Of a stretch of 64,000 nucleotides of DNA, positions 52,057 to 61,105 are shown piece after piece; within the stretch, counting starts at the first letter, position 1, and every line of letters begins with the position of its first letter. The stretch lies in assembly GCF_014656355.1 (NCBI RefSeq), contig NZ_BNCG01000001.1, positions 638,541 through 702,540 on the forward strand, given 5' to 3'. The translations under genes and the position numbers were made by a program. The DNA comes from Camelimonas fluminis (lineage in GTDB: Bacteria > Pseudomonadota > Alphaproteobacteria > Rhizobiales > Beijerinckiaceae). Under the pieces are notes generated by a model. That model did not search any database. It had not been told where the DNA came from and was given only the letters and a program-made list of their open reading frames with translations.

Positions 52057-52776
52057 ATGTCTTCTGATATTACTTCGGAACGGATCCGGCGCGCCTCCCG
52101 TAAGCTGTTTGCACGGCGTGGAGTCAATGGCGTCTCTGTGCGGGAGGTCGTGGCTGAAGCTGGCGCGCGCAACAATGGTTCCATTCACTATTATTTCGGA
52201 TCCAAGGATGCGCTGGTGAAGGAGCTGGTGATGGAGGGCGCGCGGGCGATCGACGAATATCGCCGCAGGGCGCTGGATGGGCTTGAAGCGGGCGTGGCGG
52301 CGCCGGATCTGCGCGCCATCATGGCTATTCTGGTCGACAGCATGCTGGATGAAGCCGACGAGCGGCTCGAGGGTTACGCCAGGTTCCTGGCTGGCGTCCG
52401 GCTCAACCAGCGCCACCTGGCCAACAATCCGCTGGAGGGGCGCTGGAGCGCCGGAACGCGTCGTTGTTATGCGCATCTGCGGCGCCTGCTTCCGGGGTTT
52501 CCCGAGGCGATGCTTTTGCAACGGTTCACCATTTCGCAAGCCCATATCGTTGCGGCCCTGGCTGAGCGGGATGCGGTCCAGGAGCTGGCGGCGCTGCACG
52601 ATGCAACCGCTGAAGTCCAGGAAAGCGCGCAATGGTGGGGCAGCCGCATTGCCGTCGACGATGTCATCGATACGGCTGTGGCGCTGATGGTGACGCCGAC
52701 CCGCCCTGGCGCGCCCCTGTCACAGGCGGGGCTGGGCGCCGCCTCTGCCCGGGCGCGGACCGGCGGCGCCCAGTAG
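52057..52776 (+). CDS. TetR/AcrR-family transcriptional regulator
   Basis: A 239-aa repressor-type protein. The N-terminal helix-turn-helix runs RIRRASRKLFARRGVNGVSV, then REVVAEAGARNNGSIHYYFG (~31-50), a canonical TetR signature with recognition helix at ~40-48. The ligand domain (~60-200) is divergent. The tail is Ala/Pro/Arg-rich. The gene is convergent with the SDR gene. Its targets may be itself and the nearby catabolic genes; this is inference from position. Confidence 0.9.
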   Translation: MSSDITSERIRRASRKLFARRGVNGVSVREVVAEAGARNNGSIHYYFGSKDALVKELVMEGARAIDEYRRRALDGLEAGVAAPDLRAIMAILVDSMLDEADERLEGYARFLAGVRLNQRHLANNPLEGRWSAGTRRCYAHLRRLLPGFPEAMLLQRFTISQAHIVAALAERDAVQELAALHDATAEVQESAQWWGSRIAVDDVIDTAVALMVTPTRPGAPLSQAGLGAASARARTGGAQ

Positions 52777-52895
52777 GGCCGCGACCTCACGAGCCGCAAG
52801 CCGGTGAACCTGATCATCGGCGCCTGGCCAGCCCCCGGCGGCGCATGGCGTTTCCCGCCGGGAGCCAGGCCGGGCTGATCTGGGCTTTGCCGATT

Positions 52896-52915
52896 GAAGA
52901 TGCTCCAGCATCTTC
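52896..52915. terminator. Hairpin between convergent TetR and SDR genes
   Basis: GAAGATGCT (52896-52904) and AGCATCTTC (52907-52915) are separated by CC. It lies between the convergent stops at 52776 and 52978. Without T-runs it is at best a weak terminator. Confidence 0.4.
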
Positions 52916-52977
52916 GCGGTCTGGCGTGGCGTTACGAAGATGGGAGCCGGGCGGCCCAGCCGCCCGGCGAAGCTGGT

Positions 52978-53715
52978 TCAGTGCAGGATCAGGCCGCCGT
53001 CGACCGGGATCGACTGACCGCAAACATAAGCGGCGAGCGGCGATGCGAGAAACAGCGCGACGCCGGCCATGTCCGAGGGCAGGCCCAGCCGGCCCATGGG
53101 AATGCCGCGCAGGGAGGCGGCCAGCCGGTCGGGGTTCCCCGTGGTCACCTTCGTCAGCTTGGTGTCGACCAGGCCCGGCGCGATGCCGTTCACCCGGATG
53201 CCGTCCGGCGCCCAGGCTTCGCCCAGGGTGCGCACCAGGCCGACGGCGCCGGCCTTGGAGGCGTTGTAGGCCGGGTTGCCCTTGGTCGAATGGAAGGCGG
53301 CGGTGGAGCTGATCATGATCAGCGATCCCCGGCTGGCCGCCAGCATGTCGTGGAACTTGATGTTGACTGCCATCAGGCTGTTCAGGTTGATGTCCATCAC
53401 CTTCTGGAACCCGTCCATTTTGAACTCGCCGCGCCGGTAGATGACGTAGCCCTGGGACTGGATCAGCACGTCGAGGGTGGAGAATGGCGGCTTGTGCGCC
53501 TCGACGGCGTCAAAATCGGCGACGTCGACCTGGGAATAGTGCAGGCCGGTGAGATCGCAGCCTTCCTCCGCCTTATAGTCGGCGGCGTTGGCGCGCGTGC
53601 CCCAGACGAAGACATTGGCGCCCTTTTCGCGGAAAGCCTGGGCGATGCCATTGCCGATGCCGCTCGAACCGCCAACCACGAGTACGTTCTTGCCGGTGAA
53701 ATCAAGTTCGTTCAT
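52978..53715 (-). CDS. Short-chain dehydrogenase/reductase
   Basis: A 245-aa NAD(P)-dependent oxidoreductase. The cofactor motif is VVGGSSGIGNGI (13-24). The catalytic residues are Ser137 (MISSTAAF), Tyr150 and Lys154 (NPAYNASKAG). The C-terminal DGIRVNGIAPGLVDT is typical. The usual NNAG motif after strand 4 is replaced by IQSQGYVIY (~85-93), an atypical variant. ATG 53715 has GGGAGAGA upstream. The substrate is unknown. Confidence 0.88.
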   Translation of the reverse strand: MNELDFTGKNVLVVGGSSGIGNGIAQAFREKGANVFVWGTRANAADYKAEEGCDLTGLHYSQVDVADFDAVEAHKPPFSTLDVLIQSQGYVIYRRGEFKMDGFQKVMDINLNSLMAVNIKFHDMLAASRGSLIMISSTAAFHSTKGNPAYNASKAGAVGLVRTLGEAWAPDGIRVNGIAPGLVDTKLTKVTTGNPDRLAASLRGIPMGRLGLPSDMAGVALFLASPLAAYVCGQSIPVDGGLILH

Positions 53716-53994
53716 CTGACGTCTCTCCCTGCGCCGATGGCGCTTCATCTCGTTTTTGGGCGGCCGGCCCGGAGGGGGGCGCCGCGATTGCTGCTGTTCT
53801 TGAACAGGCGTCAGTCGCCGTCAAGTCATGGCTGGCCGTCACGCAATCCGTGAAGAACTGAACTGGAAGTTTTGAAAATTTGCGTTTAGCCTCCCGTGCA
53901 TTGCTGTCGCAGGCGGCGAGACGGCAGGCTTCTGGGGGCGGCGACGTTTCCAGTCACAAAAAAAAGCTGTCGGCAACTTTCAGGGATGGAAACA

Positions 53995-55215
53995 ATGATC
54001 GCACGACGCGCGCTTCTGCTCGTGGGCATCGCAGGCGTCGCCATGGCCGCGACGGCTGCTCTGGCCGCCGAGAAAAAATATGGCCCCGGCGTATCTGATA
54101 CGGAAATCAGGCTTGGCCAGACCATGCCGTATAGCGGCCCTGCCTCTGCCTATGGCATCCAGGGCACGGTTGAGGTCGCGTATTTCAAGAAACTGAACGA
54201 GAAGGGCGGCGTCAACGGGCGCAAGGTCAACCTGATCTCGCTCGACGACGCCTACAGCCCGCCGAAGACGGTTGAACAGACGCGCAAGCTGGTTGAGAAC
54301 GAAAACGTGCTGGCCATTTATGGCACCGTGGGCACGCCGACCAACACGTCGATCCACAAATATCTCAACAGCAAGAAGGTTCCGCAGATCCTGATTTCCA
54401 CGGGCGCGGCCAAGTGGAACGATCCGAAGAACTTCCCATGGACGACCGCGTTTTTCCCGCTTTACGACGTGGAGGGGGCGATCTATGGCCGCTATATCCT
54501 CCAGAATATTCCCAACGCGAAAATCGCCATTCTCTCCCAGAACGATGACGCCGGGCGCGACTATGTGCGCGGCTTCAAGGAGGGGCTTGGCGACAAGGCA
54601 AAGTCCATGGTGGTGGCGGAAGCGACGTATGAAGTGACGGACGCCACCGTCGACTCGCAAATGGTCAAGCTGAAAAATTCTGGCGCCAACGTCTTCTATC
54701 TCATGGCGACGCCGAAATTCGGCGCCCAGGCGATCCGCAAGAAGCATGAGCTGGACTGGAAGGCGCAGACCTTCGTGGTGAGCGTGGCCGCCTCCATCGG
54801 TTCGGTGCTGAAGCCTGCCGGTTTCGAAGCCTCGCAGGGCGTTATCACCGCCACCGCCCTCAAGACGCCTGGCGATCCGAAGTGGAAGGACAGCCCGGAC
54901 ATGAAGGCTTACGCCGACTTCATGAAGAGCATCGGCATGGAAAACATGTTCACGGATTCCAGCGCCGCGCTGGGCTATCTGTCAGCCACGCTCGTGCACC
55001 GGATGCTGGAGGCCGCAGGCGATGATCTCACCCGTGAGAATCTGATGAAGCAGGCGACGAACCTGAACATGAAGGACCTGCCAATGCTCCTTCCTGGCGT
55101 CACCATCCACACCACGCCGGAGAACTACTCCGCCTTCAACACGCTCATGCTGCAGCGTTTCAAGGGCGAAGGGTTCGAGCTGTTTGGCGAACCGATCTCG
55201 GCGCAGAAGCACTGA
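53995..55215 (+). CDS. LivK-like ABC substrate-binding protein, paralogue 1
   Basis: A periplasmic type I binding protein (Peripla_BP_6, amide/branched-chain amino acid class) of 406 aa. The signal peptide ends ALAA-EKK (~22). It shares long blocks with the next two genes: IRLGQTMPYSGPASAYG (~33-49), DDAYSPPKTVEQTRKLVE, KYLNSKKVPQILIS, NDDAGRDYVRGFKEGLGD and TPKFGAQA. ATG 53995 has GGATGGA upstream at better spacing than ATG 53986. No permease or ATPase gene is in the window. It is followed by its own terminator. Confidence 0.9.
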   Translation: MIARRALLLVGIAGVAMAATAALAAEKKYGPGVSDTEIRLGQTMPYSGPASAYGIQGTVEVAYFKKLNEKGGVNGRKVNLISLDDAYSPPKTVEQTRKLVENENVLAIYGTVGTPTNTSIHKYLNSKKVPQILISTGAAKWNDPKNFPWTTAFFPLYDVEGAIYGRYILQNIPNAKIAILSQNDDAGRDYVRGFKEGLGDKAKSMVVAEATYEVTDATVDSQMVKLKNSGANVFYLMATPKFGAQAIRKKHELDWKAQTFVVSVAASIGSVLKPAGFEASQGVITATALKTPGDPKWKDSPDMKAYADFMKSIGMENMFTDSSAALGYLSATLVHRMLEAAGDDLTRENLMKQATNLNMKDLPMLLPGVTIHTTPENYSAFNTLMLQRFKGEGFELFGEPISAQKH

Positions 55216-55225
55216 GCGGACAGAC

Positions 55226-55262
55226 GGGGCCAGGCTGTGCAAGTCTGGCCCCATTATTTTTG
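55226..55262 (+). terminator. Terminator after binding-protein paralogue 1
   Basis: GGGGCCAG (55226-55233) pairs with CTGGCCCC (55245-55252) around an 11-nt loop, followed by ATTATTTTT. Confidence 0.85.
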
Positions 55263-55446
55263 GGCGCGCTTGCCTGACGCGAGCGTCGCCTGCGCCGGCC
55301 AGGGCGACGGGCGCGCGCCGCAGTCGCGCCCGGCGTCGTAATTCCGGAGCCTGCCATATCTGCAGCGCGCCCGGCCGGAGCGATATGACCCTCCTGACGA
55401 CTGGAGCTGTAACAAACGCCTGACTGCAAGAAAGGGAAGGAACGGG

Positions 55447-56682
55447 ATGAAGCGCATAGCCCTGCTCGCGGCGCTGGCCGCCGCAGCCATGACAGCGTCG
55501 CCGCTGCTCGCAGCTGAAAAGCACCCTCAAAAGCAATCGGAAAAACAATACGACCAGGGCGCCACCGACACCGAGATCAAGATCGGACAGACCCTGCCAT
55601 GGAGTGGCCCGGCTTCCGCCTACAGCGTGGAAGGCATGGTCCAGCGCGCCTATTTCGACAGGGCGAACCGGCAGGGCGGCGTGAATGGCCGCAAGATCAA
55701 CTTCATTTCGCTGGACGACGCCTACAGTCCGCCGAAAACCGTTGAACAAACGCGCAAGCTGGTGGAGCAGGAGGGGGTGCTCGCCATGTTCGCGGCGATC
55801 GGCACCGCCCCCAATATCGCGGTGCACAAGTATCTCAACAGCAAGAAGGTGCCGCAGATCCTGATTCTGACCGGCGCCTCGCGCTGGAATGATCCGAAGA
55901 ACTTCCCGTGGACAATGGCTTTCTATCCGCTCTACGACATGGAGGGGATGATCTTCGCGCGTCATGCGCTGCAGGCGTGGCCGAACGGCAAGATCGCCAT
56001 TCTGTCCCAGAACGACGACGCGGGGCGCGACTACGTGCGCGGCTTCAAGGAAGGGCTGGGCGACAAGCTCAAATCCATGGTGGTGGCGGAGGCGACCTAT
56101 GAGGTCACCGATCCCACCGTCGACTCGCAGATCGTGAAGCTGAAAAACTCCGGAGCCGACGTCTTCTTCCTGATGGCGACGCCGAAATTTGGCGCTCAGG
56201 CGTTGAAAAAAGCCCATGAGGTGGCGTGGAAGCCGAAGACCCTGCTGGTTTCCGTCGCCTCGTCCATCGGCGGCGTGCTCAAGCCGGCCGGGCTTGAAGC
56301 CTCCCAGGGAGTCATCACCACGGCCACCTTCAAGACGGCGCTTGACCCGGCCTGGGACAATGCGCCGGACATGAAGGAATACATCGCCTTCATGAAGGCC
56401 TCCGGCCTGGAGAAATACATCACCGATCGCTCCGCCTCGCTGGGATATGTTTCGGCGGCCCTGATGGAGCGCATTCTGCAACGTTGCGGCGACAACCTGA
56501 CCCGCGCCAACATCATGAAGCAGGTCAGCAATCTGCATGACAGCGACTTGCCGCTGCTGTTGCCCGGCGTCACGGTGAAAACCACCCCGGACAACCTCAG
56601 CCCCTTCGGCGCCATGCGCCTGCAACGTTTTGAGGGCGAAGGCTGGGTGCTGTTCGGCGACGCCATCTCGGCGCAGCACTGA
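55447..56682 (+). CDS. LivK-like ABC substrate-binding protein, paralogue 2
   Basis: A 411-aa periplasmic binding protein. The signal peptide ends LLA-A (~22), then comes a Lys/Gln-rich linker of about ten residues absent from its sisters (HPQKQSEKQYDQ). It shares NDDAGRDYVRGFKEGLGD and the SPPKTVEQTRKLVE block exactly with paralogue 1 and differs in the ligand-side segments (LPWSGPASAYS, AAIGTAPNIA). AAGGAACGGG precedes ATG 55447. No terminator is evident. A type II repeat lies between it and paralogue 3. Confidence 0.9.
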   Translation: MKRIALLAALAAAAMTASPLLAAEKHPQKQSEKQYDQGATDTEIKIGQTLPWSGPASAYSVEGMVQRAYFDRANRQGGVNGRKINFISLDDAYSPPKTVEQTRKLVEQEGVLAMFAAIGTAPNIAVHKYLNSKKVPQILILTGASRWNDPKNFPWTMAFYPLYDMEGMIFARHALQAWPNGKIAILSQNDDAGRDYVRGFKEGLGDKLKSMVVAEATYEVTDPTVDSQIVKLKNSGADVFFLMATPKFGAQALKKAHEVAWKPKTLLVSVASSIGGVLKPAGLEASQGVITTATFKTALDPAWDNAPDMKEYIAFMKASGLEKYITDRSASLGYVSAALMERILQRCGDNLTRANIMKQVSNLHDSDLPLLLPGVTVKTTPDNLSPFGAMRLQRFEGEGWVLFGDAISAQH

Positions 56683-57041
56683 CGACAGTCTGTGCGGGGC
56701 ATGATGCATCATGGATGAGCCATGCCCATGCCGCGCCCGGTTTTGGGGGATGCAGCAACATCGTCGCATCCCGGGCGCCGCTTTTTCCGGAAAGACGATG
56801 TGGGCGCGCAAAATATGCCCGGCGCGCAGACGCCAGGGCGCTTTCCGACCAGACGGAATCGTCTGGTCGATCAGAATTCGCTCAAAACAAGGGAAACTGG
56901 AGCAATTCCCGATCCATGTGGATCGGGAATTGCTCCAGTCGTTGGGAAGCCCACGACCAGAGCGCGCGCACAAACGCCATGCCGGACGGCGCTCACGCCG
57001 GGCAGGGCGGACAGCCAACAAATATGGGAGGATATCCGGGC
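56683..57041. other. Intergenic region with type II repeat
   Basis: The 359-bp spacer between binding-protein genes 2 and 3. About 100 bp of it is the type II repeat. No separate gene is supported, and long open frames across it are extensions of paralogue 3. Confidence 0.6.
56837..56938 (-). repeat. Type II dispersed repeat, copy 2 (reverse), with 19-bp hairpin
   Basis: The reverse complement aligns with 46987-47079. It includes the GCGCTTTCCGACC segment, CGCTCAAAACAAGGGAAACTGG and a nearly self-complementary end. CTGGAGCAATTCCCGATCC (56897-56915) pairs perfectly with GGATCGGGAATTGCTCCAG (56920-56938) around ATGT. Confidence 0.85.
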
Positions 57042-58256
57042 ATGTGGAAACGATCAGCGTTGTTGGCGGGGTTGCTGGCGGCTGGCGTCGCCAGTCAGGC
57101 TGGCGCGACCGGCGCCGCGGACAAGAAGTACGGGCCGGGGGCGTCAGACACGGAGGTCATTATCGGCCAGACCATGCCCTACAGCGGTCCTGCTTCCGCC
57201 TATGGCGTGCAGGGGATGGTGCAGCAGGCCTATTTCCGCAAGGTCAATGAACAGGGTGGGATCAACGGCCGCAAGATCAGGCTGATTTCCCTCGATGACC
57301 ATTACAGCCCGCCGAAGACCGTTGAGCAGACGCGCAAGCTGGTGGAAAGCGAGCATGTGCTCTTCGTGTACGGAAATGTCGGAACGCCCAGCAATACCGC
57401 CGTTCACAAATATCTGAATAGTAAAAAGGTGCCGCAGATCCTGATCTCCACCGGCGCGCGCAAGTGGAATGACCTGAAGAATTTTCCATGGACCATGGCG
57501 TTCTACCCGTCATACGACATGGAGGCGCACATCTTCGCCCGTCATATCCTGCAGACGAAGCCAGACGCGAAGATCGCCATTCTCTACCAGAACGACGATT
57601 TCGGCCGCGACTATCTCGCGGGCTTCCGCGACGGGCTTGGCGACCGGCTGAAGGACATGGTCGTCGCCGAGGCCAGCTATGAGATCGCAGACGCCACCGT
57701 CGACTCGCAGATCGTCAAGCTGAAAGCCTCCGGGGCCGATACGCTGTTCACCATCACCACGCCGAAGTTCGGCGCGCAGACGATCCGCAAGGTGCATGAA
57801 CTGGACTGGAAGCCGATGCACGTCATCGTCTCGGTCTCGGCGTCGATTGGCGGGGTGCTGCGCCATGCCGGGCTCGACAAGTCAAAGGGTCTGATCACGG
57901 CGATCTCCTACAAGACCCCGCATGATCCCTTGTGGGACAACGCCGCTGACATGAAGGAATTCGTGGCGTTCATGGAAGGCGCGGGCCTGCGCGAGCGCAT
58001 TATCGAGGGCAGCGCCATCATCGGCTATATTTCCGCCGTGCAGTTGCATCGCCTGCTTGAGCGGGCAGGGAACGATCTCACGCGTGAGAACATCATGAAG
58101 ATGGCGACCAGCATCGATGAACCATCGCTGCCGATGTTGCTGCCCGGCGTTTCGGTCAAGACGACCCCGGAGGACGTCAATGCCTTCCGCTCCCTGCGAT
58201 TGCAGACGTTCAACGGCGAAAGCTGGGTGTTGCAGGACGATCTTGTCGGTCGCTGA
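57042..58256 (+). CDS. LivK-like ABC substrate-binding protein, paralogue 3
   Basis: A 404-aa periplasmic binding protein with a signal peptide ending near SQAGA-T (~22-24). It has the same architecture as its two upstream sisters but is more divergent: NDDFGRDYLAGFRDGLGD, GNVGTPSNTAVHKYLN, TTPKFGAQTIRKVHELDW. ATG 57042 has a strong GGGAGGA site. It is closed by a terminator. The triplication suggests related ligands with different side groups. Confidence 0.9.
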   Translation: MWKRSALLAGLLAAGVASQAGATGAADKKYGPGASDTEVIIGQTMPYSGPASAYGVQGMVQQAYFRKVNEQGGINGRKIRLISLDDHYSPPKTVEQTRKLVESEHVLFVYGNVGTPSNTAVHKYLNSKKVPQILISTGARKWNDLKNFPWTMAFYPSYDMEAHIFARHILQTKPDAKIAILYQNDDFGRDYLAGFRDGLGDRLKDMVVAEASYEIADATVDSQIVKLKASGADTLFTITTPKFGAQTIRKVHELDWKPMHVIVSVSASIGGVLRHAGLDKSKGLITAISYKTPHDPLWDNAADMKEFVAFMEGAGLRERIIEGSAIIGYISAVQLHRLLERAGNDLTRENIMKMATSIDEPSLPMLLPGVSVKTTPEDVNAFRSLRLQTFNGESWVLQDDLVGR

Positions 58257-58644
58257 GCTGGCCGCCAGAGCCGGTTGATCAACAGGCCGCCCGTTTTTAC
58301 GGGCGGCTTTCCTGTCGCGTCAGTGACGGATTGCGCGTCGCGGCTGCACGGAACGCCCCGCTCCTGGGCCGGTCCCGGACAGAGGGCGCGGGGCGGGCGG
58401 TTCGCTTGCCCGCCATTGCCCCCGGCGCTGCATGCCGGGGAATGGACGCAGGCTTCCCGTGAGGGGCTATCCCCAGGCCCGCGCATGGCTGTGTCTGTTG
58501 CCAGTTGATCTGATCACCGCTTTGCTGTCCCTTGTCATGAACTAAAGACCAGGCCGCTCCGGGTTCCCCGATGGATGAACAGGCGCGCCGGCAGCAAGGT
58601 GACGACAGCGGCCAAGCCCCGCCGTGCGCCACGGGAGGAACAGG
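58257..58644. other. Intergenic region between binding protein 3 and acyl-CoA ligase
   Basis: 388 bp holding a terminator at its start and, at 58420-58440, a CCCCGGC/GCCGGGG hairpin flanked by CATT and AATG that resembles a short REP-like element. The ligase promoter should lie near 58500-58560. No gene is supported. Confidence 0.5.
58284..58312 (+). terminator. Terminator after binding-protein paralogue 3
   Basis: GCCGCCCGT (58286-58294) pairs with ACGGGCGGC (58299-58307) around TTTT. AG/TTT pairs extend the stem and TTTCC follows. Confidence 0.85.
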
Positions 58645-60186
58645 ATGGGTCAGATCATCAGCGGCGATCGCCGCATCACGACCGAAGCGCTCATGGAGCG
58701 GGCGGCGCGGGCGGCGACCGGCTTCCGCGAACTGGGCGTCGGTCGCGGCGATACAGTCGCGGTCTATCTGCGCAATGACTTCGCTTTCTACGAGGCCAGC
58801 TTTGGCGCCGGCATGGTCGGGGCCTATTCGGTGCCGGTCAACTGGCACTACACGGAGAGTGAAGCCCGCTACCTGTTTGAGAACAGCGAGGCCCGGGCCA
58901 TCGTCATTCACGCCGATCTGGTGGAAGGCGTCCGTGGGGCGTTTCCGCAGGGCGTGCCGGTGTTCGTGGTCGAGACGCCGCCGGAAATTCGCGCCGCCTA
59001 CGGCGTTTCCGGGGAACAGGGCCGCATTCCCGACGGCATGACCGGCTGGTCGTCCTGGCTGGAAAGCCACGCGCCGCTGGCCGACCCGCCGCAGGACGCG
59101 CCGGGCTCGATGATCTATACCTCGGGCACCACCGGCAATCCCAAGGGCGTGCGCCGGGCCCAGCCGACGGCCGACCAGATGGCGACGACCCAGGTGATCC
59201 TGTCGCGCGCCTTTGGTTTCTATGGCGAAACCGACCTGAACAACCTCGTGACCGTGGTCACGGGACCGATGTACCACTCGGCCCCGAACGCTTACGGCTC
59301 GCTTCTCGCCCGTCTCGGCGCCAACGTCATCCTGCAGCCGCGCTATGACAGCGAGGAGTTGCTGGAACTGATCGAGAAGCACCGGATCACCCACATCCAC
59401 ATGGTGCCGATCATGTTCAACCGGCTGCTGCGCCTGCCGGATGAGGTGAAGCGCAAATACGACCTGTCGTCGCTGCGATTCATCGTGCACGCCGCCGCGC
59501 CGGTGTCGCCGCCGATCAAGCGGCAGATGATCGAATGGTGGGGCCCGGTGATCAACGAGTACTACGGCTCGACGGAAACCGGCAGCGTCACCTTCTGCAC
59601 CAGCGAGGACTGGCTGCGTTACCCCGGCACGGTGGGGCGCGCCTTCCCGGAATCGACAGTGAAGATCCTCGACGCGGAGGGCAATGAACTGCCGCCCGGC
59701 GAGATCGGCGACGTCGGCGCCCGCTCCTTCGGCCTGGCTGATTTCACCTACCAGCTCGATGACGCCAAACGCGCCAGCTCCGAGCGCAGCGGCCTGATCC
59801 TGCCTGGCGACGTCGGCTACATGAACGACGAAGGCTTCCTGTTCCTGTGCGACCGCGCCAAGGACATGATCATCTCCGGCGGCGTCAACATCTATCCGGC
59901 CGAGATTGAGGCGGCGCTGCACCGCATGCCCGGCGTGGCCGATTGCGCGGTGTTCGGCGTTCCGGACGACGAATACGGCGAGGCGGTGATGGCGGTGGTG
60001 CAGCCGCAACCCGGCGCCGATGTGACGGCGCAGGAGGTCCGCACGTGGTTGCGCGGCGAGATCGCCGGCTACAAGGTGCCGAAACAGGTGGAGTTCCTCG
60101 CCGACCTGCCGCGCGAGGACAGCGGCAAGATCTTCAAGCGCAAGCTGCGCGAACCTTACTGGGCCGGCGCCGGCCGCCAGATCTGA
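58645..60186 (+). CDS. Acyl-CoA synthetase (AMP-dependent acid-CoA ligase)
   Basis: Activates an organic acid to its CoA thioester via an acyl-adenylate. 513 aa. The P-loop YTSGTTGNPKGVRRAQPT lies at ~158-175. YYGSTETGSVTF (~312-323), the GDVGYMNDEGFLFLCDRAKDM hinge region (~391-411) and the adenylation lysine in DSGKIFKRKLRE near the C-terminus are intact. A strong GGGAGGAA precedes ATG 58645. It is the first gene of a catabolic run on the plus strand. The substrate is unknown; fatty, alicyclic or aromatic acids are possible. Confidence 0.9.
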   Translation: MGQIISGDRRITTEALMERAARAATGFRELGVGRGDTVAVYLRNDFAFYEASFGAGMVGAYSVPVNWHYTESEARYLFENSEARAIVIHADLVEGVRGAFPQGVPVFVVETPPEIRAAYGVSGEQGRIPDGMTGWSSWLESHAPLADPPQDAPGSMIYTSGTTGNPKGVRRAQPTADQMATTQVILSRAFGFYGETDLNNLVTVVTGPMYHSAPNAYGSLLARLGANVILQPRYDSEELLELIEKHRITHIHMVPIMFNRLLRLPDEVKRKYDLSSLRFIVHAAAPVSPPIKRQMIEWWGPVINEYYGSTETGSVTFCTSEDWLRYPGTVGRAFPESTVKILDAEGNELPPGEIGDVGARSFGLADFTYQLDDAKRASSERSGLILPGDVGYMNDEGFLFLCDRAKDMIISGGVNIYPAEIEAALHRMPGVADCAVFGVPDDEYGEAVMAVVQPQPGADVTAQEVRTWLRGEIAGYKVPKQVEFLADLPREDSGKIFKRKLREPYWAGAGRQI

Positions 60187-60200
60187 GCGTCATCATCCAC

Positions 60201-60225
60201 TTCAGGCGGGCGTTGTCCGCCTGAA
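60201..60225. other. Perfect 9-bp hairpin between ligase and hydratase genes
   Basis: TTCAGGCGG (60201-60209) and CCGCCTGAA (60217-60225) flank GCGTTGT. There is no T-tract. An AT-rich stretch (60235-60260) follows and may hold a promoter for the downstream genes. Confidence 0.5.
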
Positions 60226-60314
60226 ACCCATGCACACAAACATGCGTATACAAAAATAACAGGGCGGCGGCCCCGGGGGGCGAGGCCGTTCTGCGACAAC
60301 GGAGGAAGCAACTC

Positions 60315-61103
60315 GTGTCAGACACTGTCCAGCCAGCCGTCACGGTTGAAAAAGCCGGGGACCACATCGCCCTTGTCACCATCAACCGCCCCGAGGCGCG
60401 CAACGCCGTCAACGGGGCCGTCGCCCAGGGGCTGGAAAAGGCGGTGCGCGACACCGAGGCGGATGACGACATCTGGGTCGTGATCCTGACCGGCGCGGGC
60501 GAACAGGCTTTCTGCGCCGGCGCCGACCTCAAGGAGGTTTCCGCCGGGCGTCGCGGCGGCATCGCCACGGAAGCTGGCGGCTTCGGCGGTTTCGTCCACA
60601 TGCCGCGCAGCAAGGTGTGGATCGCCGCCGTCAATGGCTTCGCCCTGGCCGGAGGTCTGGAAATCATGTTGCGCTGCGACATGTCAGTGGCCTCCGAGCG
60701 CGCCGCGTTCGGTCTGCCGGAAGTGATGCGCGGCCTCGTCGCCCTGGCCGGCGGCATCTATCGTCTGCCGCGCGCCATTCCCCGCAATATCGCCATGGAG
60801 CTGATCGCCACCGGCGGCCGGCTCGATGCGAAGCGCGCCGGCGAGTTCGGCCTGGTCAACCGCGTGGTGCCACACGAGAAACTGATTGAGGAAGCAAGGG
60901 CGCTGGCGACGACGATCTGCGCCAACGCGCCTGTCGCCGTGCGCGAGAGCCTCGCCGTGGCCCGGCAGGCCTACGACCTCAACGACGCCGAACTGCGCCA
61001 GCTCAGCGAAGAGGCCGGCGCGCGCAACGCCAGGACCCTCGACTACAAGGAAGGCCCGCTGGCCTTCGTCGAAAAGCGCGCCCCGCGCTGGCAGGGCCGC
61101 TGA
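60315..61103 (+). CDS. Enoyl-CoA hydratase/isomerase (crotonase family)
   Basis: A 262-aa crotonase-fold enzyme acting on an enoyl-CoA. The oxyanion holes are FCAGADLKE (~66-74) and GFALAGGLEIMLRCD (~107-121). The catalytic glutamate is likely in FGLPEVMRGL (~136). The fold ends LDYKEGPLAFVEKRAP. The start is GTG 60315 with GGAGGAAG upstream. The following Fe-ADH gene starts two bases after the stop, so the two are probably translated together. Confidence 0.92.
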   Translation: MSDTVQPAVTVEKAGDHIALVTINRPEARNAVNGAVAQGLEKAVRDTEADDDIWVVILTGAGEQAFCAGADLKEVSAGRRGGIATEAGGFGGFVHMPRSKVWIAAVNGFALAGGLEIMLRCDMSVASERAAFGLPEVMRGLVALAGGIYRLPRAIPRNIAMELIATGGRLDAKRAGEFGLVNRVVPHEKLIEEARALATTICANAPVAVRESLAVARQAYDLNDAELRQLSEEAGARNARTLDYKEGPLAFVEKRAPRWQGR

Positions 61104-61105
61104 TC

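Noticed and set aside
54982-57021. Minus-strand open frame of 679 codons opposite binding-protein genes 1 and 2
   Set aside because: Same GC-driven antisense artefact. It crosses a repeat and the real genes have signal peptides, ribosome sites and family motifs.
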